From the NCBI GenBank assembly GCA_937901895.1, contig CALGTD010000098.1:1-64000 (forward strand): a stretch of DNA of 64,000 bases, written 5' to 3'. The DNA comes from an uncultured Spartobacteria bacterium (lineage in GTDB: Bacteria > Verrucomicrobiota > Verrucomicrobiia > Chthoniobacterales > JAATET01). Numbering within the stretch: position 1 is the stretch's first letter; each line of letters begins with the position of its first letter. Positions 15,788 to 25,239 of this stretch are shown here, piece by piece. The position numbers and the translations under genes were made by a program. The notes under the pieces were generated by a model that saw nothing but the letters and a program-made list of their open reading frames with translations, was not told the DNA's origin and did no database searches.

Positions 15788-16729
15788 ATGCGCGCGATTT
15801 TCATGGGAACCGGCGACATCGGGTTGCCAAGCCTGAGGGCGCTGCTGGCGCGGCCCGGCTGCGAAGTCGCGGCGGTCGTCACCCAGCCGGACCGTCCGGC
15901 TGGCCGTGGACGGAAATTGCGTCCGCCGGAGGTCAAGCGCGTCGCGGCGGTGGCGGACGTTCCCGTTTTGCAACCGGCAAGACTTCGGGATCCGGCGGCC
16001 GTCGCCGAGCTGGCGGCAATCGCGCCGGATGTGATCGTCGTGATGGCCTACGGGCAGATTCTGCCAAAGGCGGTCCTCGACCTGCCGCGGCTCGCGTGTC
16101 TGAACCTCCATGCCTCCCTCCTGCCGCGACATCGGGGGGCATCGCCGATTCAGGCCGCCCTGCTTGCCGGCGACCGGCAGACGGGAATCACCGTGATGCA
16201 CATGGCCGAGGGGCTCGATACCGGTGACATGCTCCTTTCACGACCCATCGACATTGCGGAACGCGAGACTGCGGGTTCGCTTCATGACCGCCTTGCGGAG
16301 CTGGCGGCACCCGCAATGATGGAAGCCCTCGACCTGCTGGAGCGTGGAGAGGCTCCACGCACCCCGCAGGATGAATCCCGGGCGACGTATGCGGGCAGGT
16401 TGACCCGGGAAAGCGGGCGCATCGACTGGTCGCGTGCCGCGGACGAGATCGACCGTCATATCCGGGCGATGAATCCATGGCCTGCGGCGTCCACGGAGGT
16501 TCCCCTTGCCGATGGCGGAATGGGGCGGTTGAAGGTTTTCGACGCGCCTCCTGCGGAGGGCGGCGGAGAGCCGGGCGAGATCCTGGCTGCGAACAACGAC
16601 GGAATTCTGGTCGGCACCGGGAGCGGCGCCGTGCTCCTGCGCGAGGTGCAGGGCGAGGGGGGACGACGGATGGCCGCTGGCGACTGGCTGCGGGGACACT
16701 CCGTTTTGGTCGGTGGTCGGTGCGTCTGA
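15788..16729 (+). CDS. fmt: methionyl-tRNA formyltransferase
   Basis: 313 residues, normal for Fmt, which formylates initiator Met-tRNA using 10-formyl-tetrahydrofolate. The catalytic triad matches the E. coli spacing: N106 and H108 in LNLHASLLP, and D144 in EGLDTGDM. RHRGASPIQAALLAGD is a family block. The N-terminal Rossmann domain spans about 1-200, and the C-terminal tRNA-binding beta-barrel about 205-313. It sits in a block of translation and nucleotide genes, 7 bp after adk and 52 bp before pyrH. No def gene is next to it in this window. Confidence 0.94.
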   Translation: MRAIFMGTGDIGLPSLRALLARPGCEVAAVVTQPDRPAGRGRKLRPPEVKRVAAVADVPVLQPARLRDPAAVAELAAIAPDVIVVMAYGQILPKAVLDLPRLACLNLHASLLPRHRGASPIQAALLAGDRQTGITVMHMAEGLDTGDMLLSRPIDIAERETAGSLHDRLAELAAPAMMEALDLLERGEAPRTPQDESRATYAGRLTRESGRIDWSRAADEIDRHIRAMNPWPAASTEVPLADGGMGRLKVFDAPPAEGGGEPGEILAANNDGILVGTGSGAVLLREVQGEGGRRMAAGDWLRGHSVLVGGRCV

Positions 16730-16781
16730 CCGGAATTTCCTTCCCAACGGAGAAGGGTTCCGGTTTCCTTTCCGCGCGACG

Positions 16782-17525
16782 ATGACCGAATCCGCGACAC
16801 CGAAGTTCAAGCGCATTGTTCTCAAAATCAGCGGGGAGGCCCTGCGGGAGCCCGGCAGCCGGGACAACATTTCTCCGCAGATCGTGAATGCGATCGCGGC
16901 GCAGATTGCCGAAGTTCGCCGGCTGGGTGTGGAGGTTGCGGTGGTCGTCGGCGGTGGAAACATCTGGCGTGGCCTCGCGGCCAGTCATCGCGGCATGAAC
17001 CGCACAACCGCCGACTACATGGGCATGCTGGCCACGGTCATCAACGGCATGGCCTTGATGAGTGCGCTCGAGGAGGTCGGCGTCACGACCCGTGTGCAGA
17101 CTGCGATCGAGATGAACAACGTCGCCGAGCCGTTCATTCTGCGCCGTGCGATGCAGCATCTCGAGAACGGCCACGTCGTCATTTTTGTTGCGGGCACGGG
17201 GAACCCGTTCTTTTCGACGGACACGACTGCGGCGCTCCGCGCAAACGAAATCGGAGCGCAGGTCATCCTCAAGGCGACGAAGGTCGATGGCATCTACGAC
17301 AGCGATCCGATGAAGAATCCCGACGCGAAGAAGTTCGAGCGCATCACCTACAGCGAGGCGCTCTCGCGGCGGCTGCAGGTCATGGATTCCACGGCATTCA
17401 GTCTTTGCATGGACAATCGCATGCCCATTATCGTCTTCGACATGTCCGACATGTCGAACATCCGCCGCGCCGTGATGGGTGAGCCGGTGGGGTCGCTCGT
17501 GACGGAGACGCTGGACGCAGCCTGA
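16782..17525 (+). CDS. pyrH: UMP kinase
   Basis: 247 residues of bacterial UMP kinase, which phosphorylates UMP to UDP in pyrimidine synthesis. Landmarks are LKISGEAL (phosphate loop), VVVGGGNIWRG, TADYMGMLATVINGMAL, and the PFFSTDTTAALRA segment. The hexameric enzyme is usually activated by GTP and inhibited by UTP. The open frame extends upstream, but the ATG at 16782 gives the standard N-terminus. It precedes frr by 6 bp, the classic pyrH-frr pairing. The tsf gene often found in front is replaced here by adk-fmt. Confidence 0.95.
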   Translation: MTESATPKFKRIVLKISGEALREPGSRDNISPQIVNAIAAQIAEVRRLGVEVAVVVGGGNIWRGLAASHRGMNRTTADYMGMLATVINGMALMSALEEVGVTTRVQTAIEMNNVAEPFILRRAMQHLENGHVVIFVAGTGNPFFSTDTTAALRANEIGAQVILKATKVDGIYDSDPMKNPDAKKFERITYSEALSRRLQVMDSTAFSLCMDNRMPIIVFDMSDMSNIRRAVMGEPVGSLVTETLDAA

Positions 17526-17531
17526 AGATTT

Positions 17532-18092
17532 ATGAATTTGGATGAAGTAATGCTCGAGGCCGAGATGGCCATGGACAAGGCGGTGGAATTCCTGACGCAT
17601 GAATTCGCGTCGATCCGCACCGGCAAGGCGTCGCCCGCGCTTGTCGAGAACATGGACGTCGAGGCCTACGGATCGAATATGAAGCTCAAGCAGCTCGCGT
17701 TGATTTCGACCCCTGAGCCGCGACTGCTGGTCATCCAACCCTTCGATGCATCCACCACGCGCGACATCGAGCGTGCGATCAACGAATCCCGCCTCGGCAT
17801 CGCCCCCGCGGTGGACGGCAAGATCATTCGCATTCCGATTCCGGAACTTTCCGAGGAGCGCCGTCGCGAACTCGTGAAGACCGTCAAACAGCTGGCCGAG
17901 GAGGCGAAGGTGCGTGTGCGTGCCTGCCGCCGGGAGGCCATGGATTCGGTGAAGAAGATGCAGAAGGAGGGCGAACTGACCGAGGACGATCTTCGCGTTG
18001 CAGAGGACGACATCCAGAAGCTTACCGACAAATTCGTCGCGTCCATCGACGAGCATGTGGTCTCCAAGGAAGCGGAGATCATGAAAATCTGA
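17532..18092 (+). CDS. frr: ribosome recycling factor
   Basis: 186 residues, the standard RRF length. With EF-G it splits the post-termination ribosome. Family blocks seen are FASIRTGKASPALVENM in helix one and LALISTPEPRLLVIQPFDAS in the beta domain. ERRRELVKTVKQLAEEAKVR then begins helix two, with VSKEAEIMKI at the end. It starts 6 bp after pyrH, and its TGA stop shares one base with the ATG of the thioredoxin-fold gene (TGATG). Confidence 0.95.
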   Translation: MNLDEVMLEAEMAMDKAVEFLTHEFASIRTGKASPALVENMDVEAYGSNMKLKQLALISTPEPRLLVIQPFDASTTRDIERAINESRLGIAPAVDGKIIRIPIPELSEERRRELVKTVKQLAEEAKVRVRACRREAMDSVKKMQKEGELTEDDLRVAEDDIQKLTDKFVASIDEHVVSKEAEIMKI

Positions 18093-18604
18093 TGAGGCGT
18101 TCGCTCCCCTGCTTGGCCGCCTGTCTCGCGCTTGGGTGCACGATGGTTGCCGACGCCCGTGTCGTGCGGCCTGCGCCGGATTTTACGTGGACCGATTACA
18201 ACGGAAAGGCGATGTCGCTTGCCTCGTTGAAGGGCCAGCCGGTTGTGCTGATCATTGCGCCGTCACCAACGGACCGCACGTTCCGGGCGCAGATTGGCCA
18301 GCTTCAAAAGGCGTATCAACGATTCGCCGCTGCGAAACTCGTCTGCTTTGCGGCATTCACCTCCGAGGGAGGGACCGTCAAATCGAACATCCCGTTCATC
18401 GTCGCACCGGACGGACCGCGTGTCGCGTTTCTCTATGATGTGCCGGCAGGATTTGCGATCGCCGTGATCGGTCCCGACGGAAACCTCGACTGTCTGTGGA
18501 GAAAGGTCCTTCCGGCGCAACGCATCCTCGACATCATGGACAACAACTACGAGGTCCAGCGGGGATTCCGAAGCGAGCACCTGGGTTCGATCCCTATCGA
18601 CTAG
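18092..18604 (+). CDS. secreted thioredoxin-fold protein lacking the CxxC motif
   Basis: 170 residues. The N-terminus is a signal sequence with a possible lipobox (LALGC, Cys16), so it may be a lipoprotein. The mature part has the AhpC/TlpA-like outline (PAPDFTWTDYNGKAMSLASL, then PVVLIIAPSPTDRTFRAQ). The place where a CxxC redox pair would be reads SPTDRT, so it cannot be a standard thiol oxidoreductase. It may be a binding or chaperone-like relative. It overlaps frr by one base and ends 10 bp before the convergent LpxL-WaaF gene, with no terminator between. Confidence 0.65.
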   Translation: MRRSLPCLAACLALGCTMVADARVVRPAPDFTWTDYNGKAMSLASLKGQPVVLIIAPSPTDRTFRAQIGQLQKAYQRFAAAKLVCFAAFTSEGGTVKSNIPFIVAPDGPRVAFLYDVPAGFAIAVIGPDGNLDCLWRKVLPAQRILDIMDNNYEVQRGFRSEHLGSIPID

Positions 18605-18614
18605 AGACGCTTCT

Positions 18615-20516
18615 TCAGCTGCCCAGCGAAGGGCGGCGGGCAACGAGATTCAGCACCGCGGCGGCCACTTCCTCGGCCTTCACCGCTTCCATGCAGCGAA
18701 AATCGAGCGGGCACTCCCGCTGGAAACACGGGCTGCACTCCACCTGATGGCGCAGGATGACATGGTCCGGGCCCAGCGGACGCGTGAGCAGCGGTTCCGT
18801 GGATCCGAAGATGGCGACCGTGGGAACGCCAAGTGAGGCGGCGAGGTGCATGGTGCCGGTGTCGTTCGTGACGAGCGTCTGCATTCCGCGGAGTTCCTCG
18901 ATCAGCCGCGCGAGCGAGGTGCGCCCGACGAGGTCCTCCACCTTGCCGTCGAACCCGGAGAGAATGTCCTTGGCGATCGGCCGGTCGCGATCGACTCCGA
19001 CGATCACCCATGTGCAGTCGATCTTCTCCGAGACGAGCTGCATCATTTTCCGGAACCGGGACGGATACCAGCGCTTCGCTCCGCCGTATTCCGCACCCGG
19101 ACAGACGCCGATGCGGATCGGACCCTCCGGGCACGGTGCGGTCGGGAAGGAAAGCGGGATCGATGGTGCACCCATTTTCTCGGCAATGCGCAGGTATCGT
19201 GCGGCATGGTGCCTGGGCCGTGGGCTCGGCTTCGGCTCGCGGATCACCTGATTGAGCATCCACTCGCGGTTGTGACCGCGGTATCCCACGCGCCGCCGGA
19301 TGCCTCCGAGCCAGACCTCGAGCGCAGAGCGCGCGGAATTTGGAAAAAGAACCGCGACGTCGAAGCGGCCCCGGATTCGCATGGCGATTCTGAAAACACC
19401 CGCCTCCTCGGGAACGCTGATCACGTCGTCCACCTCCGGCACCGAGCGCCAGAAATCGGCGAGCTTGTCGCGGGTGAGAACGGTCACGCGAGCATCCGGC
19501 CGGCCTTGCTTGATCGCACGCACGGCGAGCGAACTCATGACGGCGTCGCCAAGCCAGTTGCTGGAGCGGATCAGGATGCGGAACGGTCGGAGTCTCATCG
19601 GGTCGGTGCCTTCGGGTAGATAGAGCCCGCGCTTTGTCCGTGCGAGCAGGAACTGAGGGTGCGGAATCTTCCAGCGATTGTGAACCCAGAACCAATCCGC
19701 CGGAGAATGGCGGATCTGCGCCTCGAGCGCGGCATTGATATCCGCGGTCAGTCGGTCGGGATCCCTGGGGTCGTAGGAAATTTCATTGTCCACGACGACC
19801 CGCCAGCGTGCGAACCCGTCGGTGAACACCGCGCATGGCACCACGGCCGCACCGGTGCGCGTCGCCAGGGACGCCGCCAGGGGCGAAGTGGATGCGAGCG
19901 ATCCGAAGAATGGCGTCCAGACACCGGCGTCGCCTGCATGCTGGTCGACGAGCACGCCAACGAGGCCGCCCTCGCGGATCAGCGAAACGGCCTTGGTCAC
20001 GCCGCGTTTGCGATCGAAGGTCGCGACTCCGTTGCGCCGGCGGTCACGGTTGACCAGATCGTCGATATGTTTGTTGCGGATCGACTGGTAGACGGTCCCG
20101 GTTTTGATGCCAGGCAGCAGGAAGTTGATCTGGGCGAACAGCTCCCAGTTGCCGATGTGGCTGATGATGAAAACGATTCCCTTGCCGCGCTTCCCGGCCT
20201 CGACCAGCACGTCGAGGTTTTCCACTGTCGCGCATGCCAGGATCTGCTCCTTGGACATCGCAGCCATGCGGAAGGCGCAGCACGTATTCGCGCCGAGCGT
20301 GGTGAAATGGCGGAAGGTGAGCCGGCGGATCTCGCGCGGGGTTTTCTCGCCGCCGAAGGCCCGTTCGAGATTTTCCCTTGCGAGCCGGCGGTAGCCGGGC
20401 AGGATCGCCCACAGCAGTGCCCCGAGGCTCTGGCCCAGCGCGAAACATATGCGCAGAGGCAGCGCCCGGATTACCGAGACAACCACCAGCGCAATGACGT
20501 AAACCACGCGGTCCAT
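18615..20516 (-). CDS. fused lipid A acyltransferase (LpxL/HtrB-like) and heptosyltransferase II (WaaF-like)
   Basis: 633 residues joining two enzymes normally encoded separately. Residues about 1-300 are a LpxL/LpxM-type acyltransferase: an N-terminal membrane helix, the catalytic H-x4-E in SHIGNWELF, and a C-terminal WVHNRWK block typical of the family. Residues about 320-633 are a GT9 heptosyltransferase with IRSSNWLGDAVMS, GVCPGAEYGGAKRWYP and NDTGTMHLAASLGVP. The first half would add a secondary acyl chain to lipid A, the second a heptose to the inner core, both at the cytoplasmic face of the inner membrane. The ATG at 20516 shares CATG with the divergent purK start. Confidence 0.87.
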   Translation of the reverse strand: MDRVVYVIALVVVSVIRALPLRICFALGQSLGALLWAILPGYRRLARENLERAFGGEKTPREIRRLTFRHFTTLGANTCCAFRMAAMSKEQILACATVENLDVLVEAGKRGKGIVFIISHIGNWELFAQINFLLPGIKTGTVYQSIRNKHIDDLVNRDRRRNGVATFDRKRGVTKAVSLIREGGLVGVLVDQHAGDAGVWTPFFGSLASTSPLAASLATRTGAAVVPCAVFTDGFARWRVVVDNEISYDPRDPDRLTADINAALEAQIRHSPADWFWVHNRWKIPHPQFLLARTKRGLYLPEGTDPMRLRPFRILIRSSNWLGDAVMSSLAVRAIKQGRPDARVTVLTRDKLADFWRSVPEVDDVISVPEEAGVFRIAMRIRGRFDVAVLFPNSARSALEVWLGGIRRRVGYRGHNREWMLNQVIREPKPSPRPRHHAARYLRIAEKMGAPSIPLSFPTAPCPEGPIRIGVCPGAEYGGAKRWYPSRFRKMMQLVSEKIDCTWVIVGVDRDRPIAKDILSGFDGKVEDLVGRTSLARLIEELRGMQTLVTNDTGTMHLAASLGVPTVAIFGSTEPLLTRPLGPDHVILRHQVECSPCFQRECPLDFRCMEAVKAEEVAAAVLNLVARRPSLGS

Positions 20517-21696
20517 GGAAAAAGACGGAGAGCCTAAGCCGCACGACCACACAACGCGACGCAATTTCCTGCCGCCCGGCGGCACCATCGGACTTCTGGG
20601 AGGAGGCCAGCTCGGGCGCATGTTTGCGCTCGAGGCGCGCAAGCTGGGCTGGCGGATCGTCGTTCTCGATCCGGAACCGGGCTGCCCGGCGGCGGCCGTT
20701 TGTGATGAGGCGATCGCCGCTGCGTGGACGGACAAGGAAGCGGTGCGTCGATTCGCGGGATGCGTGGATGTCGTGACCTACGAATTCGAGAATATTCCGG
20801 TCGAAACCCTCGAGCAGGTCGAGCGGGTCGCACCGGTGTATCCGCCACCGCGTGCGCTGCACATCTGCCAGAACCGCGAGCGCGAGAAGCTGTTTCTCCG
20901 CGAGCACGGCATTCCGTGCGCGCCATTCTGGATCGTGGATTCCGCCGAATCCCTGGATTCCGCGCTGCAGGAGCTTGGTGGTGCCGGTGTGTTGAAAACG
21001 GCGAGCTTCGGCTACGACGGACGGGGCCAGTTGCGGGTGAAGACCGGCGACGATGCCGCGGAGATCTGGAGTCGCTTTGGAGCGGACCGTGCCGTGCTCG
21101 AAGGCTGGGTGGATTTCACCGATGAACTGTCCGTCGTCTGCGCGCGCGGTCTCGCTGGATCGATCACCACGTTTCCCGTCGCGGAGAATCGCCACACGAA
21201 TCACATTCTCGACTTCACGATCGTTCCCGCCCGCATTCCCGCTGCCGCGCAGCAGGAGGCGGAGCGAATTGCCCGCCGGATCACCGAGACGCTCGGGATT
21301 GTCGGCCTGCTTGCCACGGAGTTTTTCCTGTGCCGGGACGGTCGCGTGATCGTCAACGAACTCGCCCCACGTCCGCACAATTCCGGGCACTTCTCGCTCG
21401 ATGCGTGCGTCACGAGCCAGTTCGAACAACAGGCGCGTGCGATCTGCGGAGCGCCGCTTGGTTCGACGGAACTGCTGCGGCCGGTCGCGATGTGGAATCT
21501 GCTTGGCGACCTCTGGCACGATGGCGAGCCCGACTGGTGCGCCGTGCTGTCGCGGCCGGACGCAAAGCTGCATCTCTACGGGAAGACGGAGGCACGGCGT
21601 GGACGGAAGATGGGGCACGTGTGCGTTCTCGGAGAGACAGCGGATGCTGCGCTGGCCGGCGCGGAATCCATCCGCGCGACGTTGACGCGGTCGTAA
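20515..21696 (+). CDS. purK: N5-carboxyaminoimidazole ribonucleotide synthase
   Basis: 393 residues of the ATP-grasp enzyme PurK, which carboxylates AIR with bicarbonate in purine synthesis. GTIGLLGGGQLGRMFALEA is the N-terminal nucleotide fold (about 23-42). VLKTASFGYDGRGQ is the ATP-grasp glycine-rich loop, and NELAPRPHNSGHFSLDAC is the late catalytic block. The first 22 residues are charged and outside the family core. The ATG at 20515 overlaps the divergent LpxL-WaaF start, so the real start could be slightly downstream, though no later ATG precedes the core. No purE is present in the window. Confidence 0.92.
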   Translation: MEKDGEPKPHDHTTRRNFLPPGGTIGLLGGGQLGRMFALEARKLGWRIVVLDPEPGCPAAAVCDEAIAAAWTDKEAVRRFAGCVDVVTYEFENIPVETLEQVERVAPVYPPPRALHICQNREREKLFLREHGIPCAPFWIVDSAESLDSALQELGGAGVLKTASFGYDGRGQLRVKTGDDAAEIWSRFGADRAVLEGWVDFTDELSVVCARGLAGSITTFPVAENRHTNHILDFTIVPARIPAAAQQEAERIARRITETLGIVGLLATEFFLCRDGRVIVNELAPRPHNSGHFSLDACVTSQFEQQARAICGAPLGSTELLRPVAMWNLLGDLWHDGEPDWCAVLSRPDAKLHLYGKTEARRGRKMGHVCVLGETADAALAGAESIRATLTRS

Positions 21697-21788
21697 AAAG
21701 CTCGCGCGAAAAATGAACGCGCGCCCGTCCAGGCTGTCAGAATCAACATCCGCGGCTGTTCGCGGTAAATTTTTGCAACCAACTCGAT

Positions 21789-22778
<990 letters not shown>

Positions 22779-22829
22779 GAAGTTCCGCTGCCGGGTTGAT
22801 GATCCAGAGACGTTGACGGGCTTCGCGTC

Positions 22830-23714
22830 ATGCAAGAGCCAGGAGAGATTCTCAAAAAGATCCGCCGCATCGAGCTGCGCACGCGCCGGCTGGTGGATAC
22901 GGCGTTTGCCGGCGCCTACCAGAGCGTGTTCAAGGGCCGCGGAATGAACTTCGAGGAGGTGCGCGAGTATCTCCCGGGCGACGAGATTCGCACGATCGAC
23001 TGGAACGTCACCGCGCGGATGAACACCCCCTACGTAAAGAAGTTCACCGAGGAGCGGGAGATGACGGTGATGCTCGTCGTGGACGTAAGCGCCTCGGGCA
23101 GCTACGGGAGCGTCGAGAGCAGCAAGCGAGAGCTGGCGGCTGAAGTCGCATCGATCCTTGCGTTCAGCGCGATCCAGAACAACGACAAGGTCGGCCTCAT
23201 CCTTTTCACCGACGAGATCGAACTCTTCATCCCGCCGAAGAAGGGCCGTCTCCACACGCTGCGGCTCATTCGCGAGATGCTGTATTTCGAGCCGCGTCGG
23301 AAGGGGACCGACATCGCGCAGGCGATCGACTACCTCAACAAGGTGGTGTCCCGCAGGGCGGTGGTTTTCCTGGTTTCCGATTTTCTTGCCGGAGACTTCG
23401 TGAAACCGCTCACCGTCGCTGCCAAGCGGCACGATGTGGTGGCGATGCCGGTGATCGATCCCGGCGAGGAGGAACTCCCGCAGGTCGGTATTGTCACGCT
23501 CGAGGACGCGGAAACCGGCGAACAGATCGACATCAACACCTCAAACCGCGCGGTCGCGAACGCGTTTGCCGTGCTGGAAGAGAAGCGGCATGCCGAGCTG
23601 TCGCGGGTGTTCCGTCAGCGCCGGATCGATGTGATCGCTCTTCGCACCGACCGGGACTACCTGGTTCCGCTCCGGTCGTTCTTCGAAACGCGTGAGAGGA
23701 GGCAGGCGGCATGA
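22830..23714 (+). CDS. DUF58 VWA-like protein
   Basis: 294 residues of the DUF58 family, which has a VWA-like fold. The family block YLPGDEIRTIDWNVTAR lies near 48-64. It is followed by a MIDAS-like VVDVSASGSYGS, which would bind a divalent metal and a partner protein. The C-terminal end has a REAMLYF-like segment and a VALRTDRDYL-type tail in this copy. No membrane helix is seen. It follows moxR and its stop overlaps the next start (ATGA). It probably works with the MoxR ATPase, as in other MoxR-DUF58 pairs. Confidence 0.87.
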   Translation: MQEPGEILKKIRRIELRTRRLVDTAFAGAYQSVFKGRGMNFEEVREYLPGDEIRTIDWNVTARMNTPYVKKFTEEREMTVMLVVDVSASGSYGSVESSKRELAAEVASILAFSAIQNNDKVGLILFTDEIELFIPPKKGRLHTLRLIREMLYFEPRRKGTDIAQAIDYLNKVVSRRAVVFLVSDFLAGDFVKPLTVAAKRHDVVAMPVIDPGEEELPQVGIVTLEDAETGEQIDINTSNRAVANAFAVLEEKRHAELSRVFRQRRIDVIALRTDRDYLVPLRSFFETRERRQAA

Positions 23715-24220
23715 ACCCACAGGCCACGCCGGCTCCCATTCACGATATCACCGGTCCAGTCGCCTTCTCCCCGCAGTCCGCGCTGCTTGTGGTGGGCATC
23801 GTCGCCGGGATCGCGGTGCTCTCCTTCCTGATCTGGTTCTTTTTCCTGCGTGACCGTCGGAAATTCGTGCCGTCGCCATTCCAGGTGGCGTGCGCCGAGC
23901 TGGAAAAACTCCGCCCGCAGATCGGTTCCGTGGAACCCTACGCCTTCGCTGTGAAGGTGTCGGATGTGCTGCGAACCTATCTCCAGGCGGGACGGGGGCT
24001 GCCGGCCGGCAGTCAGACATCGATGGAGTTTCTCGAGACGGTCCGGGCGAGAAATGCCTTCAATGACGACGAGCGCGCCGCACTGGCCGCGTTCCTTGAA
24101 AAGGCGGACCTCATCAAGTTTGCACGGTGGCATGCGACGTCGGCGGATTGCTCCGGGTTGCTCGATGCCGCGGACCGGCTTGTCCGCAGCCAGCCTCAAC
24201 CCGAGGAGGTGACGCGATGA
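23711..24220 (+). CDS. DUF4381-like membrane protein of the Bat operon
   Basis: 169 residues with one strong membrane helix (about 24-46) near the N-terminus. A soluble helical domain with conserved-looking SDVLRTYLQ and FLEKADLIKFARW segments follows. This resembles the DUF4381 proteins found between DUF58 and VWA genes in MoxR operons. It overlaps both neighbours in ATGA junctions, so translation of DUF58, this protein and BatA is coupled. Its job is unknown; a membrane tether or adaptor for the VWA proteins is a guess. Confidence 0.7.
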   Translation: MNPQATPAPIHDITGPVAFSPQSALLVVGIVAGIAVLSFLIWFFFLRDRRKFVPSPFQVACAELEKLRPQIGSVEPYAFAVKVSDVLRTYLQAGRGLPAGSQTSMEFLETVRARNAFNDDERAALAAFLEKADLIKFARWHATSADCSGLLDAADRLVRSQPQPEEVTR

Positions 24221-25239
24221 GTGGTCTGGAGATTTTCGGCGTGACCTTTGCGTCGCCATGGATGCTGCTCGGTCTGCTGCTGATTCCTCTGCTCGCCTGG
24301 TTGAAGGGGAAATTCGGAGGCACGCCAGGGGTCGTGTTCTCGTCCACGCAAACGCTTCGAGCGATCGGCGTGCGGCGGCGTTCGCGTGCGGGCGATCTGC
24401 TCACCGCGCTGTCGCTCCTCGCATTCGCCGCCATGGTGATTGCGATGGCGCGTCCACAGCTTGGACGGACCATCACCCGCACCGAGGCAAGCGGCGTGGA
24501 CATCATGCTCGTGCTCGACGTTTCGTCGTCGATGCTCGCGGAGGATTTTTCGATCGGCGCGCAGCGCGCGAACCGCCTCGAGGCCGTGAAGCGCGTGACC
24601 GAGGAGTTCGTGAACCAGCGACCGAATGACCGTATTGGCATCGTCGCCTTCGCAGGTCAGCCATACCTCGTCAGTCCGCTCACCCTCGATCACCAGTGGC
24701 TGATTCAAAATCTCGATCGCGTGCAGATCGGCCTTGTCGAGGATGGCACGGCGATCGGCTCGGCCATCGCGTCGGCCGCGAACCGGCTCAAGGACAAGGA
24801 GGCGAAGACGAAGCTCATCGTTCTGCTTACCGATGGTGACAACAACGCCGGAAAGGTGATGCCGCTGACCGCGGCCGAGGCGGCGAAGGCGCTGGGCATC
24901 CGGATCTATACGATCGGTGCCGGCACGCGCGGATACGCTCCGTATCCCATGACCGATCGGCTGGGACGTGTGATGGGATATCAGCAGATGCCGGTGAAGT
25001 TCGACGAAGAGACGCTCAAACAGATTGCATCAATCTCCGGCGGTGAATACTTCCGCGCAACGGACACGCGTTCGCTTGAGGAAATCTTCTCGGAGATCGA
25101 CAAGCTCGAGAAATCGAAGATCGAGGTGGAGAAGATCGCCCAATACACCGACCTTTTTTCATGGTTCCTCATTGCCGGCGTGTCTCTGCTGGCGGTGGAA
25201 ATTCTGTGCTCTCAGACGATATGGAGACGACTACCCTGA
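24217..25239 (+). CDS. batA: BatA-like VWA-domain membrane protein
   Basis: 340 residues. Membrane helices near 13-28 and 60-80, a periplasmic or cytoplasmic VWA domain (about 88-280), and a C-terminal helix (about 310-330) give the BatA layout. The MIDAS is intact: MLVLDVSSSML (DxSxS) with later Thr and Asp (LTDGDNNAGK). The start codon overlaps the stop of the preceding gene (ATGA). The gene ends 19 bases inside the next one. Bat proteins were first linked to oxygen tolerance in Bacteroides; their molecular role is still unclear. Confidence 0.87.
   Translation: MSGLEIFGVTFASPWMLLGLLLIPLLAWLKGKFGGTPGVVFSSTQTLRAIGVRRRSRAGDLLTALSLLAFAAMVIAMARPQLGRTITRTEASGVDIMLVLDVSSSMLAEDFSIGAQRANRLEAVKRVTEEFVNQRPNDRIGIVAFAGQPYLVSPLTLDHQWLIQNLDRVQIGLVEDGTAIGSAIASAANRLKDKEAKTKLIVLLTDGDNNAGKVMPLTAAEAAKALGIRIYTIGAGTRGYAPYPMTDRLGRVMGYQQMPVKFDEETLKQIASISGGEYFRATDTRSLEEIFSEIDKLEKSKIEVEKIAQYTDLFSWFLIAGVSLLAVEILCSQTIWRRLP

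Noticed and set aside
16188..18056. 622-codon open frame on the minus strand
   Set aside because: Antisense to fmt, pyrH and frr, all certain genes.
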